Positions 1 to 8,165 of a DNA stretch of 64,000 bases are shown here, piece after piece (within the stretch, counting starts at the first letter, position 1; every line of letters begins with the position of its first letter). The position numbers and the translations under genes are program-made. Under the pieces are notes generated by a model. That model made no database searches and was not told the DNA's origin. It saw only the letters and a program-made list of their open reading frames with translations. This stretch comes from CAVQBJ01 sp963710725 (GTDB taxonomy: Bacteria; Actinomycetota; Thermoleophilia; Solirubrobacterales; Solirubrobacteraceae), in NCBI GenBank assembly GCA_963710725.1, contig CAVQBJ010000008.1:868001-932000 (forward strand). The letters are read 5' to 3'.

Positions 1-2
1 CG

Positions 3-665
3 AACGACAACGCCGCGCTGCTGGCCGCGCTGCGCAACCAGAAGCCGATCGTCGTGAACGCGGCGCCGGCCGGAACCGCCACGGCAGCGGGGACCACTCC
101 GGCCGCCACGAGCGACGTGCCGACCGGCTCAACGCTCGGCACCGGCTTCGTGGTGAAGCTCGAGACGCTGCCGACGAGCGGCACGACGACCGCGTCGGTC
201 GCGTCGGCGGATGCCGCCGCCACCGCGAAGGGCGCCGCGCAGCTGGGCCTCATCGATCCGGCCAGCACGACGACGACGCCCGACCAGGGCGCCACCAACT
301 ACGTCGTCTACTCGGGCTTCTACACGACCCGAAGCGCCGCGTCGCAGGCCCTGAGCAAGCTCCGGGGCCGCTTCCCGGGCGCCGCGGTGATCGCGGTGGC
401 GCCGGTCGGCGGCGGCGCGAGCGGCACAAGCAGCGCCGCGACGAACCCGAAGAGCGTCCCGCACACCGCGGCCCAGATCGGCTCGCGGCCCACCGCGACG
501 GCGCTCACGCAGGGCGCGGCGATCGCCAAGCAGGACCAGGCGAAGACCGGCAAGAGCTACGTGCAGGCCGTCACCCACCTGCCGTCCGTCATCACGATCC
601 CGGGCAACCCGAGCGCGGCGGCGAACAGCACGCCGAGCTCGACCTCGGCGGCCGGGCAGCCGTGA
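3..665 (+). CDS. SPOR-like domain protein, 5' end outside the window
   Basis: The frame is open from the first bases of the window, so the N-terminus lies upstream and only the last ~220 residues are visible. The visible part is Ala/Thr-rich and probably extracytoplasmic. Its middle contains a segment that reads like a SPOR peptidoglycan-binding fold (TNYVVYSGFYTTRSAA followed by a Leu-Arg rich helix and AAVIAVAP). SPOR domains bind denuded glycan strands at division sites; that role here is inference from a short match. Its TGA overlaps the GTG of the next gene (662), so the first three genes form an operon with coupled translation. I cannot tell which domain precedes the SPOR part. Confidence 0.6.
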   Translation, partial: NDNAALLAALRNQKPIVVNAAPAGTATAAGTTPAATSDVPTGSTLGTGFVVKLETLPTSGTTTASVASADAAATAKGAAQLGLIDPASTTTTPDQGATNYVVYSGFYTTRSAASQALSKLRGRFPGAAVIAVAPVGGGASGTSSAATNPKSVPHTAAQIGSRPTATALTQGAAIAKQDQAKTGKSYVQAVTHLPSVITIPGNPSAAANSTPSSTSAAGQP

Positions 666-1042
666 GCACGCGGCCGAGCGTCTTCGGCCGCTCCGAGCCC
701 CAGGCGGCCGATGCTCCGGCCCCGCGGCGCGGACAGCGCGAGCTGCTCGTCAAGCGTGAGCGCCTCGTCGAGCGCCTGACGGCGATGCAACTCGACCTCG
801 GCGGCGCCTACTACGAGATGGCCGTCCGCGATCACATCAGGCACGACGTCCTCATCCGCAAGGCGGCCGAGATGCAGCGGGTCGACGCCGAGCTGCACCA
901 GGTCGAGCAGGCGCTCGACGCCGGCAGCACGAGCGTCGCGGCCTGCCCGGCCTGCGGCGCGCTCGCTGCACCGGGAACGGCGTACTGCGGGCAGTGCGGC
1001 GGCTCGCTCGCGGCCGGTCTGTCGCGTCCCTCGAGTCCATGA
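662..1042 (+). CDS. Small coiled-coil / zinc-ribbon protein
   Basis: A 126-residue protein with a central charged helix (about residues 27-85, likely coiled coil) and a C-terminal zinc ribbon with two CxxC knuckles (CPACGALAAPGTAYCGQCGG). The GTG start overlaps the upstream TGA by 4 nt and its own TGA overlaps the ATG of the phosphatase gene at 1039. No enzymatic motif is visible. The zinc ribbon suggests protein or nucleic-acid contact, and conservation inside this operon suggests an envelope-linked role, but the function is unknown. Confidence 0.7.
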   Translation: MSTRPSVFGRSEPQAADAPAPRRGQRELLVKRERLVERLTAMQLDLGGAYYEMAVRDHIRHDVLIRKAAEMQRVDAELHQVEQALDAGSTSVAACPACGALAAPGTAYCGQCGGSLAAGLSRPSSP

Positions 1043-2589
1043 GCACCCCGGACGACCCGGAGCCACGTCCGACCGAGGGCGATGTCCCCTGGCGCAGCGA
1101 CGGCGATGACGCGCCGCCGTCGAGCGAGGCCGGACGGGCGTCGTTCTGGCGCTGGGCCGATCAGGTCCTGACGCCCGGGCGCCTCGCCCTGCTGGCCGGC
1201 GTCTCCCTGCTGAGCACGGGCCTGGTGATCTGGGCCGGGATGAGCAGCGCGCCGGCCGGCGACATCGCCGCGCTGCTGCTGCACCGCCCGATCGTCGTGG
1301 CCCGGGCGGCGGCACCGGCGGGCTCGCCGGCGTCGAGCTCCGCCCCCCCGCCGATCACGGCCCCGACGCCGACGCCCTCGGCGTCAGCGAGCCCGAGCGC
1401 GGCCGCAGCGGCGACCACGAACGCCTCGACCGCGTCGACGCCGGCGCCGAGCGGCGCCGCGGCGGGCGGCGGGACGGGCTCGAGCGGCGCCAGGGCATCC
1501 TCGCCCGCCCGCCCGAGCCGACCCTCCTCCGGCGCCACCGGCGCCACCGGGGCGACGGGCGCGAGCGGCGCCGCGCCGGTCCAGACGAAGATCAAGCACG
1601 TGTTCATCATCGTGCTCGCCGGCCTCGGATACGACCAGACCTGGGGGCCGACCTCGCCGGCGACCTACCTGAACACGCAGCTGCGACCACGGGGGACGCT
1701 GCTGAGCAACTTCGACGCCGTCGCGCACCCCGAGCTGCCCGACTACATCGCGATGGTCAGTGGGCAGCCGCCGAACGCGGACACCGAGCAGAACTGCACG
1801 ACGTTCACCGGCTTCCCCTCCACCGCCGCGCTCGACGCCGCCGGCGTCGTCCCGGGGAGCGGGTGCGTCTACCCCGAGAACGCGCTGACGATCGGCGACC
1901 AGATGACGAGCTCGGGCCACACCTGGCGGGCCTACATCGAGGATCTCGCCAACGGCTCGCCGTCCGTGCCCGACTGCCGCCATCCGAACTCAGATGCGGT
2001 CGACCCCGCCCAGCAGGCGGTCGTCGGCGACCAGTACGCGACGCGGCACAACCCGTTCGTGTACTTCCATTCGCTGCTCGACTACGGGGACTGCCAGAGC
2101 GACGACCTGCCGCTCACCGCGCTGAGCGCGGACCTGTCCTCGGCCGCCAAGACGCCGAACTACTCGTTCATTGTCCCGAACCTGTGCGACGACGGGGAAG
2201 ACAGCCCCTGCGTCGATGGCCGACCGGGCGGGCTGGCCAGCGCCGACGCGTTCCTCGCGCAGTGGGTGCCGCTCATCCTCGCGTCACCGGCCTATAAGGA
2301 CGGCGCGCTCATCGTCACGTCTGACCAGGGAGCCGCCGGCGACACGAGCGGGTGCTGCACCGCGACCACGGGTGCCACGACCGGCGGCGGACAGGTCGGG
2401 GCGCTCGTCGTCTCGCCCTTCGCGAAGGCCGGCGCGACGAGCGCCACCCCGTACAACGACTACTCGCTGCTGCGCACCGTCGAGGATCTGTTCGGATTCG
2501 CCCATCTCGCCGACGCCGGCCTGCCCGGCGTTCACTCGTTCGGCAGCGACGTCTTCCCGGACGTCTTCCCGAAGGCGACCAAGCGGTAG
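1039..2589 (+). CDS. Membrane-anchored phosphoesterase, SapM/phospholipase C-like
   Basis: 516 residues. An N-terminal cytoplasmic tail precedes one membrane segment (about residues 52-72, LALLAGVSLLSTGLVIWAGM). A long Ala/Ser/Thr/Pro linker with Gly-Ala-Thr repeats follows, then a catalytic domain from about residue 180 beginning KIKHVFIIVLAG. The domain matches the alkaline-phosphatase-like phosphoesterase family that includes phospholipase C, AcpA and mycobacterial SapM. The late VTSDQGAAGD corresponds to the metal-binding Asp strand of that family. Several Cys residues in the domain could form disulfides outside the cell. The ATG at 1039 is chosen because it overlaps the preceding TGA. 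Substrate could be a phosphate monoester or phosphoinositide; it cannot be fixed from sequence. Confidence 0.82.
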   Translation: MSTPDDPEPRPTEGDVPWRSDGDDAPPSSEAGRASFWRWADQVLTPGRLALLAGVSLLSTGLVIWAGMSSAPAGDIAALLLHRPIVVARAAAPAGSPASSSAPPPITAPTPTPSASASPSAAAAATTNASTASTPAPSGAAAGGGTGSSGARASSPARPSRPSSGATGATGATGASGAAPVQTKIKHVFIIVLAGLGYDQTWGPTSPATYLNTQLRPRGTLLSNFDAVAHPELPDYIAMVSGQPPNADTEQNCTTFTGFPSTAALDAAGVVPGSGCVYPENALTIGDQMTSSGHTWRAYIEDLANGSPSVPDCRHPNSDAVDPAQQAVVGDQYATRHNPFVYFHSLLDYGDCQSDDLPLTALSADLSSAAKTPNYSFIVPNLCDDGEDSPCVDGRPGGLASADAFLAQWVPLILASPAYKDGALIVTSDQGAAGDTSGCCTATTGATTGGGQVGALVVSPFAKAGATSATPYNDYSLLRTVEDLFGFAHLADAGLPGVHSFGSDVFPDVFPKATKR

Positions 2590-2597
2590 GGCGCGCG

Positions 2598-3662
2598 CTA
2601 CTGATCGCCGAGGGCGAGCACGAGCTCGCGGATCGCGCCGGGGTAGCGGTAGGTGATGCCGCCGTGGCGGCCGTCGAACAGCTCGAGGGTGTGATCGATC
2701 CCGCCCGCGGTCAGCTCGCGTGAGACGGCTTGCGCGCCGAGGTCGAGGTAGTACTCGTCGCTGCGCCCGGCGTCGAGGTAGAGGCGGCGCAGGCCGGCGA
2801 GCGCGTCGAGGTGGTGCGGGACGAGACGGACCGGATCCCAGGCGAGCCACTGCTCCCAGACCGCCGGGATGAGCCGGCTCGTGTGGACGTCGAACGGCAG
2901 CAGAGCCTGCCCGGGGCGCTCGGGGTCCGGCGAGTAGCAGGCGGCGTAGGCGTAGGTCTCGAGCACGATGCCGTGCACGTCGAAGCGAAACGGATCGACG
3001 TCCGCCAGCGCCGCGAAGAAGGCCTCGTAGGAGCCGTCGAAACGGTCGCGCAGCACCCGCGCCACCTGCGCGAACGAGCGCACGATCGTGGAGTCGAAGA
3101 GCGAGTCGCCCGCGTGTGACGCGAGTCCACCGAACACATCCGGGCGGAGCATCGGTACGACCATGGCGCCGAAGCCGCCCGACGACTTCCCCGCGATCCC
3201 GCGGTGCGCCCGATCGGGGAGGGTCGGATAGCGCTCGTCGACGAACGGCACCACCTCGTCGCACAGGTAGTCCATGTAGCGTCCGGTCCCGGTCGAGTTC
3301 AGGAACTGCGAGCCCCCGTAGCGCGTCCAGGCGTCGACGAACACGATCGTCGCCGGCGGGCACTCCCCGGCCGAGAACATCGCGTCGAGGCGCTCGAGCA
3401 GGCTCACCTCGAACGGTTGGCGATTGGCCCACAGATCGAGTCGCCCGGTGTAGCCCTGCAGGAGGTAGATCGCCGGCGCGCGACGTCCGGGGTCGGTGCC
3501 CGCGAGCTGCGGCGGCCGGTACACCATCAGCGGCCGTACGGCCGAGTCGCCGAGCGGGTTGTCGGCGAGCAGCTCCGACTCGACGACGAGCTCGTCGAGT
3601 CGCCCGCGCAGCGCGGTTCGCCAGGGCGAAGGCAGCTCTCGCGTGGACTCCCGTAGCGTCAC
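2598..3662 (-). CDS. Esterase D-like alpha/beta hydrolase
   Basis: 354 residues from a GTG at 3662; upstream in-frame sequence is Arg/Pro-rich and does not look coding. The fold is the putative esterase family (enterochelin esterase / antigen 85-like): the oxyanion region YLLQGYTG, a nucleophile elbow GIAGKSSGGFGAM with Ser after Lys-Ser, and a late DGRHGG that could carry the His. No signal peptide is seen, so a cytoplasmic carboxylesterase or acyl-transfer role is likely. It converges on the phosphatase gene with only 8 nt between the stops. The gene follows the intergenic repeat at 3750-4004. Confidence 0.8.
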   Translation of the reverse strand: MTLRESTRELPSPWRTALRGRLDELVVESELLADNPLGDSAVRPLMVYRPPQLAGTDPGRRAPAIYLLQGYTGRLDLWANRQPFEVSLLERLDAMFSAGECPPATIVFVDAWTRYGGSQFLNSTGTGRYMDYLCDEVVPFVDERYPTLPDRAHRGIAGKSSGGFGAMVVPMLRPDVFGGLASHAGDSLFDSTIVRSFAQVARVLRDRFDGSYEAFFAALADVDPFRFDVHGIVLETYAYAACYSPDPERPGQALLPFDVHTSRLIPAVWEQWLAWDPVRLVPHHLDALAGLRRLYLDAGRSDEYYLDLGAQAVSRELTAGGIDHTLELFDGRHGGITYRYPGAIRELVLALGDQ

Positions 3663-3749
3663 GGCGCCATTCTCGCGTGCGCGGCGGCCGGGTGCCGAGC
3701 GCCCCGGAGGCGGGGCACATCCGCGCGACCCTCGAGCCGGGGTGTGTCG

Positions 3750-4004
3750 GAAATCCTGCGGCCACCGGTCGCCACCAGTCGCCCGCGGCGGCGCGCCGGC
3801 GCACTCGCGCGATCGTGGCGTGACCGGCACGGCGCGCCTGTCACCGTCGCGTCACCCGACAGCGAGGGGTGTGGTCGATTACGCGCCGCATAGCGGGCAT
3901 ACGGGAACACACCTCGGGGGCGCCGGGCGCCCTGATGGGCACGCAGCACCCTCGCGCGTCCGTGGCGTGACCCGCCGGGCACATCTGTCACCGTCGCGTC
4001 ACCC
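3750..4004 (+). repeat. Structured intergenic repeat, copy A
   Basis: This ~255-bp block is homologous to an inverted block at 24039-24298. It contains two 44-nt direct half-units, 3814-3857 and 3961-4004, starting 147 nt apart and identical at 38 of 44 positions; both end in TGTCACCGTCGCGTCACCC. Between them lies a conserved core flanked by GGTGTG and CACACC, which could pair as a stem. It fills the gap between the anti-sigma gene and the esterase gene. Translating it gives peptides with SRHP-type strings in both copies, which are almost certainly not real proteins. Confidence 0.75.
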
Positions 4005-4148
4005 GCTGCAACGGAAGTGACGCGCCGAAGGCCGCGCCGAGCGCCGGAACTCACCCGGGCGGGGCGGGCGCGGAGCGGGACACGCGCGCCCCTCGGCACG
4101 CGATCGGTGCAGCGCATCCGGCTCCCCCGTCGGCGCCGGCGAGGGCCG

Positions 4149-4427
4149 TCAGCCCGTCCCGGCCGCCGACCAGTCGCGGAACGCGGCCAGCAGCTCCTCG
4201 CGGACCGGGGCCTCGAGATCCTCCTCGCGCAGCTCCCCGAGCTCGTCGAGGGTCGCGCGCAGCTGCTCCAGGTAGGCCGTGCAATGCGGGCAGCCGGCGA
4301 TATGGCGCTCGAAGCGCGCCCGCTCGCGCGGCGCGAGGTCTCCCTCGAGGTAGTCGGTGACGAGCTCCACCAGCTCTTGGCAGCTGACGTTCGATCGGCC
4401 CCCGGTGAGGCGCTGGAGCAGACTCAT
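4149..4427 (-). CDS. Anti-sigma factor, zinc-finger (zf-HC2) type
   Basis: 92 residues with the ZAS-type zinc motif HIAGCPHC preceded by CQELVELVTDYLEGDL, typical of the cytoplasmic domain of ECF anti-sigma factors. No membrane helix follows, so this is a soluble one-domain anti-sigma. The ATG overlaps the stop of the sigma gene by 4 nt, the usual arrangement for a sigma/anti-sigma pair. It probably binds the sigma factor at 4424-5113 and may respond to redox or zinc status through the Cys/His cluster; the signal is inferred, not seen. Confidence 0.85.
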   Translation of the reverse strand: MSLLQRLTGGRSNVSCQELVELVTDYLEGDLAPRERARFERHIAGCPHCTAYLEQLRATLDELGELREEDLEAPVREELLAAFRDWSAAGTG

Positions 4428-5113
4428 GCTCTTTCGTCCTCGGCGGTGGCCGCTTCGTTACTCACACCGAGCGCGCCGTCGGTCGTGACGTAGACCGCAA
4501 GGGCCGCCTGCAGCCGAGCCCGGGCCCGGTGCAGGAGCACGCGCACGTTATTCGTCGTGAGCCCGAGCGCCTCCGCGACCTCCTCGGTGCTCATTCCCTC
4601 GACGTCGTGCAGCGTGACGACGATGCGCTGGCGAGCGGGGAGCCCGGCCAGGGCCTCGCGCAGCTGCGCGCGCAGCTCGAGCAGCTCGGCGCGCGCGCTC
4701 GGAAGCTCGAACGGGCGCGGCGGGGTCGCCCACGCGCCGTCGCGCGCGAAGCGGTCGGCGCTCACCGTCGGCCCCTCGTCCTCGGCGGGATCGCCGAGCG
4801 AGGAGAACGGCAGCGCCCGCGCCTCGCGCTGGCCGCGGGTCATCGCACGGTTGACGAGGATCCGGAACAGCCACGTCTTCACCGAGGAGCGCGCCTCGAA
4901 CGTGTCCAGGCCCTTGAGCAGGCCGAGCCACGCCTCCTGCACGACCTCCTCGGCAACGGCGTCGGTCGAGACGTAGGCCCGCGCGACGCGCAGCATCGTC
5001 GCCTGGTAGCGGCGCACGAGCGCGGCGAACGCCGCCTCGTCGCCTTCCCTGAGGCGGCTCAGCAGCGTGGCATCGTCCGGCGTGCCGCCACGCGTGTTGG
5101 GCGCGCCGGCCAC
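4424..5113 (-). CDS. ECF-family RNA polymerase sigma factor
   Basis: 229 residues from a GTG. Region 2 is seen in LVRRYQATMLRVARAYV and EEVVQEAWLGLLKGLDTFE, with TWLFRILVNRA following. Region 4 is seen in LPARQRIVVTLHDVEGMS and the recognition helix TEEVAEALGLTTNNVRVLLHRARARL. The linker between the regions is long and acidic, with a stretch including PAEDEGPTVSADRFARDGAW. It starts 4 nt after the phoU stop and overlaps the anti-sigma gene, so phoU, sigma and anti-sigma appear co-transcribed. Its regulon cannot be read from this window. Confidence 0.92.
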   Translation of the reverse strand: MAGAPNTRGGTPDDATLLSRLREGDEAAFAALVRRYQATMLRVARAYVSTDAVAEEVVQEAWLGLLKGLDTFEARSSVKTWLFRILVNRAMTRGQREARALPFSSLGDPAEDEGPTVSADRFARDGAWATPPRPFELPSARAELLELRAQLREALAGLPARQRIVVTLHDVEGMSTEEVAEALGLTTNNVRVLLHRARARLQAALAVYVTTDGALGVSNEAATAEDERA

Positions 5114-5117
5114 CCGA

Positions 5118-5804
5118 TCAGCGATGCTCGACCGACTTCGGCCGCGACGCGTCGGAGAACTCGCGGTACTCGCCGGTGACCATGAACGCGGCCTGCTCGG
5201 CGATGTCGACCGCGTTATCGCCGACCCGCTCGAGGCTGCGCGCCATCAGCATCTGGTGCAGGGCGAGCTCGCGGCGGCCGACCGGACCAGCGACGTTACG
5301 GGCCTCGGCGAACACCTCGCGGTTGAGCAGATCGAGCGCGTCATCGTCTCGGCCGACGGCCTCGGCCACCTCGAGGTCCCGGGTGGCCAGGGCCTCGCCG
5401 GCCTTCGCGAGCTGCAGGCTGGCATGACTGGCCATGCGCCCGAGGCGCTCGAGGATCCGCGCGCTTCCGACCTCCTCGGGATCCATCTCCATCAGCTGCT
5501 CGGTGAGCAGCTCGAACTGATTGGCGATCAGACCGAGGTGCTGGTTGATCTGAAAGAAGCCAAGCACGAGCCGCAGATCGCTGGCGACGGGCGCCTCGCG
5601 CGCCGCGGCGACGACGAGTCGCTCGTGCGTGATGCGCCCACTGTCGCGCAGCCGCTCGGCGTCCGCCTCGATGTAACCCGGCGTCGGACGCGACGGATCG
5701 CTGACCACGTCGCTCAGGCCACGAAGGGTGGCGGCGGCAAGGTCGACGTCGCGCAGGAGCCTCCGCTCGATCGAGCCGAGCTCCTGGTGAAACCCGTGCC
5801 GCAT
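5118..5804 (-). CDS. phoU: PhoU-like phosphate signalling protein
   Basis: 228 residues with the two three-helix bundles of PhoU: the first around residues 8-110 (with VASDLRLVLGFFQINQHLGLI) and the second around 120-215, ending with the metal-site helix RSLERVGDNAVDIAEQ. PhoU restrains PhoR/PhoB signalling and Pst transport when phosphate is plentiful. No pst or phoR/phoB gene is adjacent; instead it leads an operon with an ECF sigma and anti-sigma, which is unusual. The ATG at 5804 is the only plausible early start. Confidence 0.88.
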   Translation of the reverse strand: MRHGFHQELGSIERRLLRDVDLAAATLRGLSDVVSDPSRPTPGYIEADAERLRDSGRITHERLVVAAAREAPVASDLRLVLGFFQINQHLGLIANQFELLTEQLMEMDPEEVGSARILERLGRMASHASLQLAKAGEALATRDLEVAEAVGRDDDALDLLNREVFAEARNVAGPVGRRELALHQMLMARSLERVGDNAVDIAEQAAFMVTGEYREFSDASRPKSVEHR

Positions 5805-5885
5805 GGCGGTGTCATACCACCGTCGGCCGGTCGGTGCGCCGCGGCTTCCCGCAGCGAGCGCGCAGGTTGCGAGCGACGGGCGTCG

Positions 5886-7631
5886 TCAGGAGTGCGCCGA
5901 CCAGGCGATCGGACCGCTCGTACACGCCGATGATCCGTCCCCGGTGTCGACCGCCGAGACGCTCCCGGTCACGCCGCCGGAAGCGTCGAACTGCCCGCTC
6001 ACCGAGTACTGCAGCCCCGGCGGAACGGAGAAGCTGTGCGAGAAGCTCCACGTCGGCCCGGGGGTGAGCGCGAGCGGGCTCGTCGCGCTCGCGAGCGTCG
6101 GCGCGAACGTCAGGGTGCCGCCGTGACACGGCAGCGACAGCTGCAGGCTGAGGCCGGTGAGGACCGAGCCGGCACCGACGGAGAGGATGAACGGCAGCCC
6201 CTGGGCCGTCTGTCCACGGTATTCGACGGCCGCAGGAGGCGGCCCGGCGGGGCTCGCCGGGGCGGTCGGCGCCGTGCTGCCGACCGGAGAGTTGGGCGAG
6301 AGCGCGCACAGCGGCGCGCCGGCGGCGATCGCGTTGCAGACGTCGAGCATGCCGTAGCGCCACGCGTGACCGGTCTGAGGGACGTTGCGCGCGTAGGCGA
6401 ACAGACGCGCTGTCACCTGGCGATTGGTCAGTCCCCGCGCGAACAGGAGCGCCGCCGCGCCGGACACCATCGGCGCCGACACCGACGTGCCGCTGTCGAT
6501 GCCGAGGTCGATCGGGCCGAGACGGTTCGCGTACGTCGGCGCCGTCGTGATGATGTTCGTTCCCGGCGCTGCGAGGTCGACCCAGCTCGCTCCGCGGTTG
6601 CTGAACGACGCCGGGCGGTCATAGGCATCGGTCGCGCCGACCGATAGGACGTCGTCATCGGCGGCGGGATAGACCGGCGCGTTGGTGCCACTGTTCCCGG
6701 CCGAGGCGACGACGAGGTCGCCACGCGTCCACGCGAGCGCTGCCGCCTGCGACAGCAGGGTGCACGGCGCCGGGCCACCGGACGACACGTTGATGACACG
6801 GGCGCCGGCCCGCACGGCGGCGACGATCCCATTCGCGACGGCGCTGCACGACGCGTCGTTGCCGAGGCTCGCGTCGCCGTAGACCTTGATGTTGAGCAGC
6901 GACGCGCGGTACGCCACGCCGGCGATGCCGATTCCGTTGTTGGGGATCGCCGCGGCGACCCCGGCGACGGCGGTTCCGTGGCCGATCTGGTCGCTCACGT
7001 TGTCGCCGTTGGCGGCGATCGTCGAGCTGCCGACGATCCGCGCCTTGAGGTCGGGCTGATTGAGGTCCAGTCCGGTGTCGACAATGGCGATCCGCACCGA
7101 TGACGAGCCCTCGTCGAGCGCCCAGCCCATGGGGGCGTCGATGTCGTCGCCGAGCGCGCCGCCGCCGTTCGGCTCGATCGTCGCCCGGTCGTTCTCCAGG
7201 TACCACTGGGCGTCGAAGTCCGGGTCGTCGGGCACGACGCAGGCGGTGGTCAGCGTGCAGTCGGCGTCGTCGGGCACGAGGCGCACGTCGGGCTGCACGG
7301 ACTCGACGCCGCGCAGGGAGGCGATCGAGGCCTCCGCACCGCGACCGCGGGTGGTGCGCAGCACGACCGCCCGCAAGGCCGGGATGCGTTCGATGACCGC
7401 TCCGCCCGACGCCGACGCGGCGGAGGCCACGGCGGCGGCGGGAACGCCCGGCCGGTAGATCACGATCTCGCGGCCGGGGATGATCCAGCGACCGGGGTCG
7501 GCGAGGTGGACCGCCGGCGGGTCATGCACGATCGCGCTCGGGCCATCCGCGCCCTGCGCGCCGACCGGCCACAGCGCGCACGCGAGCAGCGGGGCGAGCA
7601 GCGGGAACCGGCGCAGGGCGGCAAGGACCAT
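5886..7631 (-). CDS. Secreted subtilisin-like serine protease (S8)
   Basis: 581 residues from the ATG at 7631, which gives a clean signal peptide ending near ACALWPVGAQGADG. Residues about 50-120 form a propeptide (IVIYRPGVPAAAVASAAS to VESVQPDVRLVP). The catalytic domain carries the three S8 blocks: IAIVDTGLDLN (Asp), GHGTAVAGVAA (His) and GTSVSAPMVSGAAALLF (Ser). Two Cys pairs in the domain suggest disulfides. A C-terminal extension of about 150 residues, Pro/Ala-rich then beta-rich, follows and may be a binding or P-domain-like module. Likely function is extracellular protein degradation. Confidence 0.9.
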   Translation of the reverse strand: MVLAALRRFPLLAPLLACALWPVGAQGADGPSAIVHDPPAVHLADPGRWIIPGREIVIYRPGVPAAAVASAASASGGAVIERIPALRAVVLRTTRGRGAEASIASLRGVESVQPDVRLVPDDADCTLTTACVVPDDPDFDAQWYLENDRATIEPNGGGALGDDIDAPMGWALDEGSSSVRIAIVDTGLDLNQPDLKARIVGSSTIAANGDNVSDQIGHGTAVAGVAAAIPNNGIGIAGVAYRASLLNIKVYGDASLGNDASCSAVANGIVAAVRAGARVINVSSGGPAPCTLLSQAAALAWTRGDLVVASAGNSGTNAPVYPAADDDVLSVGATDAYDRPASFSNRGASWVDLAAPGTNIITTAPTYANRLGPIDLGIDSGTSVSAPMVSGAAALLFARGLTNRQVTARLFAYARNVPQTGHAWRYGMLDVCNAIAAGAPLCALSPNSPVGSTAPTAPASPAGPPPAAVEYRGQTAQGLPFILSVGAGSVLTGLSLQLSLPCHGGTLTFAPTLASATSPLALTPGPTWSFSHSFSVPPGLQYSVSGQFDASGGVTGSVSAVDTGDGSSACTSGPIAWSAHS

Positions 7632-7698
7632 GACCGCGACATCGGTTGGCGATGCCGTTCCCTTGAGCCGTCGCGCCCGGCGCAACGCCTTCGCCCGC

Positions 7699-8124
7699 TC
7701 AGTGCCGGGCGGGCGTGCGCACGAACCGCGCGGTCACGGCCTGCGCCGTCATATCGGGCAGCAGGGCCAGGCACGCCGCGACCTCGGCACCGCTGCGAGC
7801 GGTCATCGCGGCGCACGCCCGGTGGTAGCCGTCGGCGATCTCCAGACGGCCGCGGCCATCGTGGATGAGCAGCAACGGCGACAGCGGTGTGCCGGCGTCG
7901 ATCCGGCGTACCGCTGCGGCGACCTCGGCGCTCCGCTTGCGCTTCAGGCGCGGCAGGCGCGCGGCGCGCAGCACCGCCTCGGCCGGCCAGGTCCTGCTCG
8001 GCGCTGCGCGCAGCAGCTCGAGCGCGGCGTCGACCCGCGGGGTGGCGAGCAGCAGCGACAGATAGCGGTGTGCCGCCTCGTAGTCCTCTTCGCTCGGCAG
8101 GCTCGACCAGCGCGCCGCGGGCAT
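7699..8124 (-). CDS. Small protein with ParB-like box
   Basis: 141 residues. The central LSPLLLIHDGRGRLEIADGY followed by HRA resembles the ParB/sulfiredoxin-fold motif in which a GxxR-type loop binds nucleotide, but no helix-turn-helix or partner parA is present. The N-terminal half is helical and basic. I know of no defined function. It lies downstream of the desaturase gene on the same strand and could be co-transcribed with it (41 nt gap). Confidence 0.65.
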   Translation of the reverse strand: MPAARWSSLPSEEDYEAAHRYLSLLLATPRVDAALELLRAAPSRTWPAEAVLRAARLPRLKRKRSAEVAAAVRRIDAGTPLSPLLLIHDGRGRLEIADGYHRACAAMTARSGAEVAACLALLPDMTAQAVTARFVRTPARH

Positions 8125-8165
8125 GCGTGCACGATACGCCGCGACCCGGCGGCCGCGGCGTCGCC

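Noticed and set aside
3496..4020. Open frame with SRHP peptides across the intergenic repeat
   Set aside because: The peptide resemblance to frames at 23774-24393 comes from the DNA repeat itself; frames and ends differ between copies.
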